Shown in pieces: positions 10,934 through 21,663 of a stretch of 64,000 bases of DNA. Location: NCBI GenBank assembly GCA_030267905.1, contig BRXX01000011.1:25794-89793 (forward strand), read 5' to 3'. How positions within the stretch are numbered: the stretch's first letter is position 1; each line of letters opens with the position of its first letter. Source of the stretch: Triparma verrucosa (lineage: Eukaryota > Sar > Bolidophyceae > Parmales > Triparmaceae). The position numbers were made by a program, and so were the translations under genes. The notes below the pieces were generated by a model that made no database searches, was not told the DNA's origin, and worked only from the letters and a program-made list of their open reading frames with translations.

Positions 10934-11593
10934 ATGTCTCGCGCCTTCACCCCTCCCGATACGATGACAAAGGCGGACATCAAGAACGTGGCCGACGTGC
11001 GGCGGGCGGTGTGGACTGGAGGCTTCACCGGCTTAGGCTCGGGCCTGCTTTTCGGGTTCTGCTTTCACTCTTCGCTTGTGCCTCTCGCCAAGGTCCTAAA
11101 GATAGATTTAAAGGTGAAGGGTCCTGACTTGATGACGGCGTCGAGCAAGGAGATTGGCGGTGTGACTGGGTTTGGGAAGGCGCTGGTGGCCTCCGCTCGT
11201 CCGAAGAGCTTGAACCATCGCTTCTTGTTCACCTTCTTCTTCGGAGCGATATGGAGCTTCGTCGGCGCAAGGTGAGGGAGGGAGGGAGGGAGGCACTGTG
11301 AGGAGCGAAGCGACGAGTTAGGGACGTACTTTTTTTAATTTGATGTACCATTCGATTTCTATTCCTAATGTATTCCAACTCGTTGCTTCACTCGTCGTCA
11401 CAGCACTGCGGGGAAGAACACTAAGCATTTGATGCAGGACGTATACCTGCGAGGGAGCGACCAGGAAATGATGACAGAATATCAGAAGATAAACGGGCCG
11501 GGGACGGAGGATACGCAGGCACATACGCAGGAGCTGCAAAATATTACCGGGTATCAAAATCTTGTCAAGGAATCGAGAAAACAAAATCGATAA
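10934..11593 (+). CDS. Unrecognised small membrane protein
   Basis: Two exons, 10934-11271 and 11404-11593, 175 residues, phase 2 junction. I do not recognise the family. A hydrophobic Gly-rich segment at about 31-53 and another at about 97-112 look membrane-spanning. The C-terminal third is polar, with many Gln and Asn, and would lie on one side of the membrane. The intron 11272-11403 is one of the clearest introner-like elements, with imperfect inverted repeats near both ends. It converges on the next gene with 76 bp between stops. Confidence 0.75.
11272..11403 (+). repeat. Introner-like intron with terminal inverted repeats
   Basis: The block CTGTGAGGAGCGAAGCGACG at about 11296-11315, followed by AGTTAG, is matched in inverted orientation by 11375-11403, which ends CTCGTCGTCACAG at the splice site. 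The arms differ by a 3-nt indel and a few substitutions. The inner end of the 3' arm (CCAACTCG) sits where a branch point is expected. Confidence 0.7.
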
Positions 11594-11669
11594 TATCATC
11601 CTGTCGCCTAATAATAAACAACGACATCGACGATGAAATTTTATAAATACAAAGTGCCTCATTTTCTCT

Positions 11670-12957
11670 TTACAACATGGGGGTGAAGGTGTTTGCGTCT
11701 GGGGAGCCTGGTCTAGACTGCTGCCTTTGAATCTTGCAAAAAAAGGCCTTGATGACGTACTCGTATGTGGTGACCATGAAGAGAGAGGCACAGCTGTAGT
11801 CCATCACCATCATGAACCTCTCGAGGTAATCGCTAGCTTCTTCGCCGGCGTTGTTTGTCAGCGCGTAGAGGGCCAAAGACTGAGCGGAAATCAAGCAGAA
11901 GAGCGCTAATATGAGGCCCTCGACCTTCCCCACTTTGAGATTCATTACCGCGTTCCACGTCAAAGATTTGCCGCTTGAAAGCATGGGGGGGACGACGTAA
12001 GTGAACGCCCAACCCGCAAGCATGAACGCGGTGATATAGTAAGTCGGCCTCGAGGGATTGCCGCACTGCAAGAAAAATCCAAGATCGCCCAGCTCGGATT
12101 GTGATGAGGGGGTGTTGATGACACAGCGGAGCGATGAAGTGCTGATGTAGAGCATTGATCCGAGCAGGCCAGGCAGCGACTTGAAAATCGCCGTCACTGC
12201 CGCGCCAAGACGATTAGGGGAGAGCTTGGAGTATAGCTTCGTCGAGCCTATGACAAAGAGGGGACACACCAAAGTGAAAGCGCAGGCACAGTAGAAAAGA
12301 AACCTCGAGCTCATGAGATACGCTTTCGTGAAGTAGTAAATTCCGGGCAACAAGGAGCAGAGGGTTATGAAGAGCTTCTCGGAGAAGCTGCGAAGAGCGA
12401 ACGAGTTAGAATTGGGCACATCCTCTTCCCCAGCAAATACTTCGTCTTCCCTTCTGCGCCCTGCGTCTTACCTTCTGAAGTTCCCCTGGTTGCCGAAGAA
12501 TCGCGTCCAATACGCAGGCGGCCCCAAATATCTCAAACTGAGAGGAGGAAGCGATCCACCGCAAATCGCCCTCGAACCATTTGGGGTTGAGTGAGGAGAG
12601 CGCCAGGGCTGTTGGAAGAAGCCCGCCGAACAGTAGCACCGTTCTCCAGACAGGTGAGTAACATTGAGGGGCGGGTTTAGGCGTGTGAGTCTTCCTGAGG
12701 GCGTTGAGTTCGCCCTCCAAGCGGCCGATCTTCCCCTCCAGCGACCGCCGCATGTCGTACGCTTCCTCCTCGCTCCTCCTCAGACTCTCCTCGAACCTTC
12801 ACTCAAGGAAAAGAAGTCTCTGGTCAACTGAGGGCGGCATAACAGGGCTGTGCGCAGGGCTGTCAGGAGGGCCGTCGCTGTCGTCGTGGTTATACGAGTC
12901 TTCTAGGAGCGCCAGGTGCCTCATCTCTGGGTTGGGAGGGTTCATGTGTACATTCAT
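11670..12957 (-). CDS. Unrecognised multi-pass membrane protein
   Basis: Three exons (12803-12957, 12472-12537, 11670-12387) give about 312 residues from the ATG at 12957; the upstream in-frame codon at 13020 is TTG. The N-terminal 50 residues are Pro/Asp-rich and disordered-looking. The rest has about five or six hydrophobic segments. I do not recognise the family. Splice phases (2, then 2) close only if the first intron is 12538-12802 with a GTGAAG donor. Reading straight through meets an in-frame TGA at 12799-12801 and a frame change, see findings. The second intron has the recurring CTAACTCGTTCGCTCTTCGCAG end. Confidence 0.65.
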
Positions 12958-13791
12958 GGGTGGGTGAATGTTCGTTGTATCTTCTGGCGTCCTTGACGGC
13001 CTCGCAAACCCCTCAAGCAAACAGGTGAAAAGATAGATAGGTTGGGTGAAAAGATATTGTCTTTGGCTTTGGAAAGATTATTTTGAGATACCCGGCCGCT
13101 GAAGGATTTTGAGATGCTTAGGGCAAGTAGGGTAGGTATATAGGTAGGGTAGGTAGCAATGGGGCAGGTAAAGTCGCGCGCGTAAGGGCGAAAAAAAAAA
13201 TCTGTTTGGTCGTTTCAGTTTCAAGCATTTTATTGACAAGTTTTGGCCATATTCTTCTTTTTCAGGACTCTAAGAGGAATAATATGATATTTAAAAGGTT
13301 ATTTTAAAAAGGTGTTCAAAATAAGTTCCAAATTTTCCAAAAAGTGTTCTCATAGCTAGTTAAATATCCTTAATATTCTAAATATTGGTTTCATATTGTC
13401 CATTGATGCTTTAAATATGGATTTCTATTTTAAAAATTGGCCAAGATGAACTTATTTCGGAAATTTTAATACAAGTGAGGGACTCTTAGAGGTCTTAAGA
13501 TGAATATTATGACCAAAATTGACCATTAAATTAAATCTGGCGTAATATAAAATTCTCTGGGAAAATATCACCCCGTTTTTTGCTGCTGCGATCGTCCGCT
13601 GCCTCTAGCCTTGTGTGTGAACATTATTGTGACCATCTTACGCTCCCTCAATAAATTTTCAGACACGTTTAGCTCCCCAGTAGGGAGATTACTTGTGTTC
13701 CCGGCAATCATCAGATTCTTCCTGTCCCCATAATCCTCATACTGTCACACCCCGCGCACCTCCCTCCCTTACGACCCATCCTAACGCCCTG
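12958..13791. other. AT-rich divergent intergenic region
   Basis: About 830 bp with no convincing gene. A low-complexity patch at about 13125-13170 repeats TAGGTAGGGTAGG. From 13200 to 13560 the sequence is markedly AT-rich compared with the surrounding genes. It must hold promoters for the genes on both sides. Confidence 0.45.
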
Positions 13792-16700
13792 ATGAGGCCA
13801 TCCCCACGCCTTGCCCGGCTACACACCGTCTTCGCCCTTCTCGGCATGATCTTTTACCCCACCTGCTCAACAATCCCGGGCGGCGAACTCGCTGTCCTGC
13901 TCGACTTCGCTGACATGTCAACGTCGCTAGGGTGGAACACCACAAATACTGCAGGCGCTTGCAGTTGGTCCGGTGTCACCTGCGGGGACGACACGGTGGT
14001 GAAACTGAGTTTAAGGGAGAGAGGCTTGACGGGTCACCTTCCTGAATCCCTCGGAAATCTAACACACCTAGAGATATTCAGCGTGTGGGGAAATGCTTTA
14101 AGTGGTCAGATCCCCGAGTCCATTGGGAATCTAACACACCTTGAGAGTTTCGACGCTCATGGCAATGCTTTAAGTGGTCAGATCCCCGAGTCCATTGGAA
14201 ATCTAACATACCTTAAGTATTTTGACATTGGTAATAATGCTTTAAGTGGTCAGATCCCCGAGTCCATTGGAAATCTAACACACCTTAAGTATTTCAAAGT
14301 TGCTGTAAATGCTTTAAGTGGTCAATTACCCGCTTCGATGGGCAACCTCCAATCCTTAACCTACCTAAGTGTAGGTGCTAATCAGTTTACGGGTCCAGTT
14401 TCCATGCTTAGCAGTTTAACATCGCTAGAAATTCTTCAAATGAGTAATAATAAATTCACCGATTCTCTTGGCTCTCTTAGCGGCTTATCGGAATTAATAT
14501 ACCTGCGCCTAGTCGACAATGATTTTTATGGGCTGATTCTGCCTGCTATCACAGAACTGTGTGAAAGGGAAAATACTTACTGCCAATTCTCAAACAACAA
14601 GTGCCTCTGTGGTGACGGGGAGAGAGGCATTCACTAATTCCTCACAGTTATTGGCTACACTTGCTCTCCATGTGCCGCGAAGGCCAACTGCGCTGCCTAT
14701 GGCGAGTGCCACAACGGCTTCGATCCCTCAGACTATTTCTGCTCGACGTGTCCAAGCAATCACTTTGATGCCGGAGGCAGTTGCGTAAAATGCGTCGGAG
14801 GCGCCTTTGGCGTAGTTGCCCCCGTTCTACTCTTCGGCACAGTCGTGCTCATAATCGTCACGACGGTCTGGTTCCTAAAGCGACTAAATATCATCAAGGA
14901 GCACCACGTCAACAAAGTGTTCAATCTCAACATGGACACGCAAACGAAGGCGAAGCAGGCCACGACGGTCGTCCAGGTCCTCAGTGAGGCCTCCAAGTTC
15001 AACAACCTCCCATACCCCCAGTGGTTCCTCAGCTTCTCCCTCTTCGCCACCTGGTTCACAATGCCCTTTCAACCTCAACCGGCATGTGTGACAGCCTTCG
15101 ATCTCGCAAGCTACGAAACCGGCGTTTTCGCTTTCCTTTTCGTTGAATTTATCATCCAGTTCCTCATGAGGCTCCATTCGATTCCCTTGCTTCACATCCG
15201 CATCAGCGCCAAAATGAAGGAGAGGTGCCAGGTTCTGGCTTCAATTTTAGCCACCATCGCCATCGTCCCAATCTTGCGAGTTGCCCTCGATGCACCAATC
15301 TTAGTCAGCAAAACTTTCGAGTATGTAAATTCCAACCCAGGTAATTTTAAGGGCTTCATTGGAGTAATAATCGACGGTGTCGTGAACGTTGCCACGGCCA
15401 TCTTCATTGTCGCTTACATGTACTTCAGAATCCAAACCATGGCTTGGAAGTACAGCGTCGAACGCCTCAAATAGATGGAGAACCCGGAGCAGTACGCCAG
15501 CGACGAGGATTCTCAGCTCAAGAAAGGCCTCCCGTTCCTTGCCTCATTCTGCGCAAATTACACGCCCCGTTCACTGTTCCACGAGAGCAAGGTGAGAATA
15601 TAGGTTGGAACACTGCTTCTGAATCGTTCTAACACGATATTTTGCAGGCGACGAGAAGGAAAATCTTCTGCTACTTGATTCCCGCTCTTACGAGCATCAT
15701 CGAAATTGGAACAGGTGGTACTTACGTGATAATTGAAAGCAATCTGCAAAAAGATGATTTTGAGTCACTTCCAGTTGTTGCCTCATTTCTCCCTGCAAGA
15801 ATGGACGTCGCCACCATCCCACTCACAATTAGCTGTCTACAAACCATTCTGTTCCAGGTTTCGCACTTTCTCTATCTCCGGCACGTGGCAAAGCGACCGT
15901 ATCTGAGCTTTCGCGCTAGCAAATTCTTAGGCGACGCCTTGAACGACACCGAGGTGCTGATCACACGGGTGCTGTGCATTACCCTATGTTATTCACCATA
16001 TTGCAGGCCCTGAGCACAACAAGTAATGACGATAAAACTCTGAAAGTCGCGGGTCATGTCTTTGCGATCCTCGTCCTACTGGGCATCCTCTGGTCGATGA
16101 AGAGGTTGATATTCGGCCTCATAGATCCCTTCAAGTCGTTCCGAGAGTCAACTGGCCAAGATGAAGATTCTAGACAAACGAGGGCCCACTCAGCCGCCAG
16201 CGAGGAAGGCGTGAGTGATAAGATCGAGGCAATGATGAACACGAAGAACGTGATCGAAAGGTGGCGGTTGGAGAGGGCGTTGGATTGGGAGTTGATGTCG
16301 GAGGAGGAGAAGGCCCGTTGGAAGGTCGAAACAAACCACAACCGCCCCAGTATCATGAAGATGTTCAGTCTCGTTATAATATGCGTTGGCGCAGCTGTAT
16401 TAATCTTATTCGGATTATTTTTCGTCGTCATTAACTCAGCCTCAACAAGTTGGGCGCAGTGGCTCTGGCTCACCGCGGCCATGCTCGGCGGCAAGTCAGT
16501 CGACGCATACGCCGTTCAATGCCTGAGCGGCGAAGACGGCGACGTAATCCACTCCTACCTTCGCGGATTCTTCAGATCGACTTCCAGGCAAGCATCAAAT
16601 GAAGACGAAGACGAAATCGAGGGCGGCGACGAGGAAAACCCAGTAGTAGAAGAAGAAGTGGTGTCCTCCCCAGTTCACTCAAACGAAAATAGCACCACCA

Positions 16701-16879
16701 CCACCACCACTACCACTCCCGCCCCCGCCGATCAAGTAATTGAGCTGACTGAAGTAAATCAGCCGAGCCGCCACACCCACAAGCGCCCGTCAATAATCAG
16801 AACGCCCTCGAGTAAGCCCTCAGTACCAGTCTCCACCCTAACCAAGAAATTCGAAGGTCCAAAGACCGTCGCTCTCTGA
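13792..16879 (+). pseudogene. LRR receptor-like multi-pass membrane protein, interrupted
   Basis: From the ATG at 13792 the frame gives a signal peptide, a plant-type LRR cap (W-S-G-V-T-C) and about eight leucine-rich repeats of the L-S-G-Q-I-P-E-S-I-G-N-L-T type. A Cys-rich juxtamembrane module follows, then a long multi-pass membrane domain and an acidic, Thr-rich cytosolic tail. Coding continues with strong similarity of style through three lesions: an in-frame TAA at 14635-14637, an in-frame TAG at 15472-15474, and a frame change near 15970-16006. One normal intron (15592-15647, phase 0) is intact. Ultrashort introns (14612-14647, 36 nt; 15969-16006, 38 nt) could remove the first and third lesions but nothing explains the TAG. 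It is therefore called a probable pseudogene or mis-sequenced gene. Confidence 0.6.
14092..14330 (+). repeat. 72-bp near-identical LRR-coding repeats
   Basis: Units begin at 14092, 14164 and 14236 with AATGCTTTAAGTGGTCAGAT, and a diverged fourth begins at 14308. Identity between the first three is very high at the DNA level, including synonymous positions, which implies recent duplication or gene conversion. Each unit encodes one 24-residue leucine-rich repeat. Confidence 0.9.
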
Positions 16880-16975
16880 AGTAGAAAAAGAACCCCAGCA
16901 GCGTTTGCAATGAAAATAACGCGACCAGTTTCAAATGTACAAAACTACCACCTACTTACAAATAATTACAACAAA

Positions 16976-17203
16976 TTATACGTCGCGGCATCCTCCGGCG
17001 TCCACCTTGAACTCGAACGCGCTCTCGAACCCGCCCTTCCTCTTAATTTTCTTGCTGAAGTGCTTCGTGATGTGCCCCCCGAAAGTCAGCGTGGCACCAC
17101 CCCCCCCGCTCCCACCGCTCCTCCCCGTCCCCGTTGACGTTGTCGATGCCGCGGACGCTACGGAGTGGGATCGTTTCAGTGACCCTTGTCTCTCTCCTCC
17201 TGC

Positions 17204-17274
<71 letters not shown>

Positions 17275-18274
17275 CCCTCCTCAGAACCGCGCGAATGTCC
17301 GCGGTGACTTCCCACGCTTTTCCTAAGCCGGGCGTCCCGTCCGTTAGAGTATTGTTGAGCAGCAGAGTCGCCATCCCGTGGTCTCTCGTGATTCTCCGCA
17401 GGCTGTAGCTGACATCGTTCAACAGCGCCGAGCCCTTGTTGCCGAAGTCTCCCTTCTGGCTTTTAGACAGCAGCCCCCCCGCGGAGTCCAGCACGAGGAT
17501 GGCCGTGCTCCCGTGAGTCGGAGTCCTTCTGGCCTTCAGGTCGGCGTCAATCTGACAGAGCGATATGAGCAGGTCGTGGCCCGTCGAGACCTGCTTGACC
17601 CGGACCTTTCCGAGGGCGGCCTCCCTGACGCTCTTGGCCGACTTGTCAGGGTGGAGCGTCTGCAATATTTTGTTCAGCCTTCTGACTAGACTGACTGGGC
17701 CGCCCCCATTTCCAGCGCAGAAGTAGTAAACCTCCACCTCCCCGGAGAGCGCCCCTCTCGCAGCCAAGCTCAGAGCAATCTGAGTCTTTCCGCTGCCCGA
17801 GGGGCCTGTGATCTCAGTCACCTTTCCGAACTGCAATCCGGGCGAGGGGTTGGAGATCGAAGAGTCAATGGCCTCCGATCCAGACGACAGGGCCTGGCGA
17901 TTCCTCAGCATGAGCGTTTCAGACTGAAGGAGATTAAGGGCCGAACACGCTCCCGCGACGAAGCCGTCGTTATATTTGTAGTTTTTGGCTGCATCATCTT
18001 CGTTGTCGTCGTTGTCGTCGTTGTCGCCGTCACCAACACTGCGAAAAGCAAGAGCCCTCCCGTTCACCATCTCCAGCTGGGAGCCTCCATTCTCCCACAG
18101 GATCCTGTTCGCAATCCTCTGCTTCAGACCGTCCACCAGCTCTTCGCTCAGCCCAATCTTGTTGGTGAAGAACCCGGTGGACCTGTTTATTATGGAGGAG
18201 ACATGCTTGACATTGGCCGCCTCGAGTTTCGAGATCAAGGCAGGCCGGAGGTCGATTGATTGAAGGGTCGGCAT
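16976..18274 (-). CDS. RAD51D: RAD51D-like recombinase paralogue
   Basis: Single exon, 432 residues, ATG at 18274. An N-terminal helical domain precedes a RecA fold. Walker A G-P-S-G-S-G-K-T is at about 164-171 and Walker B is I-L-V-L-D-S. L-G-K-A-W and adjacent residues match the late RAD51D block L-G-R-S-W, and the order of motifs fits RAD51D best among paralogues. RAD51D acts with other paralogues in homologous recombination at stalled forks and breaks. After that block sits a run of about 23 Gly encoded by a 68-base homopolymer, not expected in the family, and then a basic tail. It converges on the LRR gene with about 96 bp between stops. Confidence 0.8.
17205..17272. repeat. 68-base poly-C (poly-G on the coding strand)
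   Basis: An uninterrupted run of C on the + strand lies inside the RAD51D-like frame and is read as poly-glycine. The frame is kept on both sides in this assembly, but the length of such a run is the least reliable part of any assembly. Confidence 0.9.
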
Positions 18275-18744
18275 GTCCTGCGGTGCCTGTGTAAAACGAC
18301 TTTCGTATGGTCGAACGGTTTTGGAAGAAGGATCGTAAGATCGGAGGGACCAGGGCGGCGGAGGAGTTTATTTAATAGTCAACAAGCAGCTCGCTCAAGG
18401 CGGAGGGAGGTTGTGAGTTCGAGGAAGCGGAGGTTGAGAGGGCGAGGAAGGAGGAGGAGGCGGCGAAATTGAGGGAGGTTGTGAGGTTGAGGATGGAGGG
18501 AGAGGCAAACTGCGGAGAGCTCGCTGATCGATTTTACGCACTCAAAAAGCTTGCTGAGCTCAAATCGCTGGAAAAGAAGAAATACATTTTCAGCATACAA
18601 CGTGAGTCTGAAGTACCTCCCACCAGCTTTTAGGATTATCACTATGGTGATAACCTCGTAGGCCCATTATTCTGTTCCAACACCGCTCCTTTCTAACAAA
18701 ATCCAACCAAAACGCAAATGCCACTAGTTGACCCTTCTTTCAGG
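18275..18744 (+). other. Divergent promoter region with possible 5' UTR intron or small gene
   Basis: A GTGAGT donor at about 18601 and a CTTTCAG acceptor just before the ATG at 18745 suggest a 5' UTR intron of the ankyrin-TPR gene. Upstream, a charged helix-like frame runs from about 18379 to 18635 (it includes E-L-A-D-R-F-Y-A-L-K-K-L and ends in TAG if unspliced). An ATG at 18307 opens M-V-E-R-F-W-K-K-D-R. Joining the two needs a weak splice site, so a separate small gene is only a possibility. Confidence 0.3.
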
Positions 18745-20559
18745 ATGTCTACTCAATCCTCAGAAGAGAAGAACGCGACGATGCAGAAGGTGAGAGCCAC
18801 AGCCGCTCACTCCCCTCCATCCTAATTTTCAACCCCCTTACCCCCGCCCTCCCCACCTGCCTCTCCCCCCTCCATTTTCCTTCAGGAGCGCGAGTCCATG
18901 AAGCGACTTCTGGAAGGAGCTATGAAGGACGACGCTGACGCGGTGGCTGAGATTGTCCGCAAATACGCCACCCTCCAGGACGACGCCCTATCGGTCCTGA
19001 TGGGCTTCAAGGACGGGCGGGGTAGGACCGCCCTTCATTTCGCTGCCCAGAGCCACGCCGCCAAGGTCTTGACTTACGTCTTGCACGAGGGCGAGAGCAG
19101 CTGCTCCGCTGAGAATCAGGCGGCCGCCGTCAACGTCGCCGACGAGCAGGGAATCACGGCCCTCATGTGTGCGAGCATGAATTTGCCTCCTCCCGACACC
19201 CCGGTCGAGAATCTCCAGACTTGCATTGATATTTTGTTGAAGCTTGGTGCGAGGGTAAGAAGGATGAATGAAATACCGCACCACTTAGACTTCTGTACTA
19301 ACTCGTAGCTTCGCTCCTCGCACCCTCGCTCCTCCAGGTCGACATGAAAACAAAGGCTGGCGCGACCGCTTTGCATTATGCTAGCGGAAGTGGGGCCGAG
19401 GCCGTCGTTCGCGGAATTCTATCCGACCCGAAGAACAAGTCGCTGTGCAAACTTGTCAGCGAGAGCGGAACGCCCCTTCACTGGGCCGCGGCTGCTGGTG
19501 ACGGAGGAGCCGCCATCATCGAGCACTTGGTGACCGCCTCTCCCGAAACCATAAATCAACCCGGCGGAAAGCACCAGCTTCCGCCTCTCATCATTGCCGT
19601 GGCCGCTTCCAAGGACGACATTGCCGCCAAACTGGTCGAGCACGGCGCAGACTGCGGGGCCATCCTGTCAGGCAACATCACCATAGCTCACATCGCAGCC
19701 GACAACGGCCTCGTCAAGACCCTGGCGCAGCTCGTGCAGAACGACACCGGGAAGAAATGCCTGGAGATGAGGAACGCGCAGGGCGAGCTGCCCATCGATT
19801 TGGCGGCGGAGAACGACTACACGCACTGCGTTCAGGTTTTGATGGGAACAGAGGACATGGGCGAGGTGGAGAAGAAGATAAAGGAGCTCAAGGCGGCCGC
19901 AGAGGCCAGGGGATCTAAAAGCGGAGCGGGAGCGGGCAAGCCCCAAGAAGGTGAGCTGGGAATAATACGGCAATTTTGTTTGTTACGACGAGGCCACATT
20001 CACTTCACTAACTCGGCGCTTCGCTTTTCGGTTCGTCGCAGAGGAGCTTCCGCCCCCGCCCATCAAGGAGGCCCAGGAGGACGCCGACGAGAAGGAGGCG
20101 ATGCTCAAATGCATTGAGGAACTAGAGCGTGCCAAGAGCGTGACCGAGGCTGACAAGGAAGCCGCCGCCGCGGAGAAGGCCAAGGGCAACGAGTTCTTCA
20201 AGAAGAAGGAGTGGGACGCAGCCATCGAGCACTACACAGCGGCCATCAAGCTCTACCCCGGGGACGAGACCTACTACAGCAACCGCGCCGCCTGCTACAT
20301 GAGCAAAAAGATGCCCAAGGAGGCCCTCATCGACGCAGTGTTCGCCAGAAATATCAAACCGGAGTGGAGCAAGGCGTGCTACAGGATGGCGGCGGCCAGG
20401 CTCCAACTCGGACGCTTCGAGGATGCCGCCGTGGCGGCTTGGGAGGGCCTCAAGATGGACCCGTCCAACGACGAGATGAAGGCTCTGGTGCAGAAGTGCG
20501 TCAAGAAGGGCAAGGCGGTCCACCAGGCGAAGGTCAAGGAGACTGAGGCTAAGCGGTGA
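18745..20559 (+). CDS. Ankyrin-repeat and TPR protein
   Basis: Four exons (18745-18789, 18886-19254, 19338-19950, 20042-20559), 514 residues. Residues about 20-310 contain ankyrin repeats (G-R-T-A-L-H-F-A-A-Q, G-I-T-A-L-M-C-A, G-A-T-A-L-H-Y-A-S, G-T-P-L-H-W-A-A). After a charged linker, the C-terminal 120 residues hold a three-repeat TPR domain (K-G-N-E-F-F-K-K-K-E-W-D-A-A-I-E-H-Y) of the kind that binds Hsp70/Hsp90 tails. A co-chaperone or scaffold role is likely. Introns 19255-19337 and 19951-20041 both end with the CTAACTCG...CTTCGCT family motif. Confidence 0.88.
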
Positions 20560-21034
20560 CGAAGGACTACTGAAAATTGGCAATTTATTAACAAAGTTTT
20601 CCTTTCGTTTTATTTTTTCCTCAAAAACATTAAAAAAATCATCACAAAAGTGAGTTCCTCAAATTCGCTCTCAAATGCAGAAATCAGTGCATCCAATGCC
20701 CCTCTGCACACATTCACGTCTACCTACGCCAGAAATTTATACCCAAAGACGTCGCTGGACCTACCCCCATGTCACCTCGAAGACACCGACATCCTCGGAT
20801 GCGTGCGTCTTATATAGCTCTAAACCTCGAATTTCCGTGATCATCTGGCCTTCCTTTTGCGATTCATTTCTACTACAAGGATATATTTCGCGCCACGTTT
20901 CACGAACCCCGCCTGTCGCGTCCCAATGAATGTAAAAACTATGCTCTTTACGTGAGATTTGGGCTCAAGGGCTCAACACCGAACAAAAATTCCTCATTTC
21001 TCACCCCCCAACGCCCCCCAGAACACGAAACGAT
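20560..21034. other. Intergenic region upstream of the Psb31 gene
   Basis: 475 bp. It begins with the AT-rich 3' flank of the ankyrin-TPR gene. A TATA-like TTATATAG lies near 20811, but more than 200 bp before the Psb31 ATG, so its use is uncertain. No gene seen. Confidence 0.4.
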
Positions 21035-21663
21035 ATGAAGTTTGCCGTCTTTATGACCCTTTTCGCTGCCGCCTCGGCGTTCAGCCCCGCCTTCGCCCCC
21101 GCTGCCCGCTCCAACTCTGCCCTGAACGTTGAGAGGCGAGAGGTGTTTTCCACCATCGCCGCTGCTGGAGTTTCGGTCGCTTTCGCATCCCCCGCCCTCG
21201 CTGACGGCGCCAAGTCCACCGCAACGAAGACCCGCGCCCGTGGAGTCTACGGAGGAAGGATCGCCAACCTCCAGAAGGCCGTCGCCGCTGGTGACTTCGG
21301 AGCTGTTGTTGCGGAGAAGAATGCCTTCGTGCTTTTCAATAGCGGTGCCATCGTAAGCAGCAAGCAAGGAGCTGCCATCGACGCCACCAACGCAATCTTC
21401 GCCGCCATCCGCAGCCAGGTAAGAGATGCGCTGACGATTCTCCTGCTCCGTTCTCTCATTTCATCATGTCGTGTCTTACATCTAACCTTCTCCACATCAC
21501 ATCACAGGACAAGGCCGCCCTCAAGAAAAGTTACGACTCCTACTGCAAGCAATTCAACATCAACGCCCTTCCCGACCTCACCAACGACTCCCAGGCTCAG
21601 GGCTACAGTAACGATTACGACTTCAGGGTCAGGACTGATGCTGGAAAGATCTATGTGAGGTAA
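21035..21663 (+). CDS. PSB31: Psb31-like extrinsic photosystem II protein
   Basis: Two exons, 21035-21418 and 21508-21663, 179 residues. The N-terminus is layered: a secretory signal ending A-S-A-F-S-P, a transit segment, then a twin-arginine thylakoid signal (R-R-E-V-F-S-T ending A-L-A) for entry into the lumen. The mature part has helices with V-V-A-E-K-N-A-F and a C-terminus Q-G-Y-S-N-D-Y-D-F-R ... I-Y-V-R that resembles the Psb31 subunit of diatom photosystem II. It should shield the oxygen-evolving centre from the lumen side. The family call is from recalled motifs, not alignment. Confidence 0.72.

Noticed and set aside
12799..12801. In-frame TGA as a possible selenocysteine codon or premature stop
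   Set aside because: The TGA lies within a GTGAAG donor of an intron whose removal makes all phases of the gene agree, so it need not be translated.
13125..13170. TAGGTAGGG repeats as telomere-like sequence
   Set aside because: The units are irregular and only a few, and the site lies between two genes in mid-window.
14635..15474. Reassigned stop codons (TAA/TAG as Gln)
   Set aside because: TAA, TAG and TGA all act as clean terminators in well-identified genes here (for example Psb31, CSE1, FCP), so reassignment does not fit.
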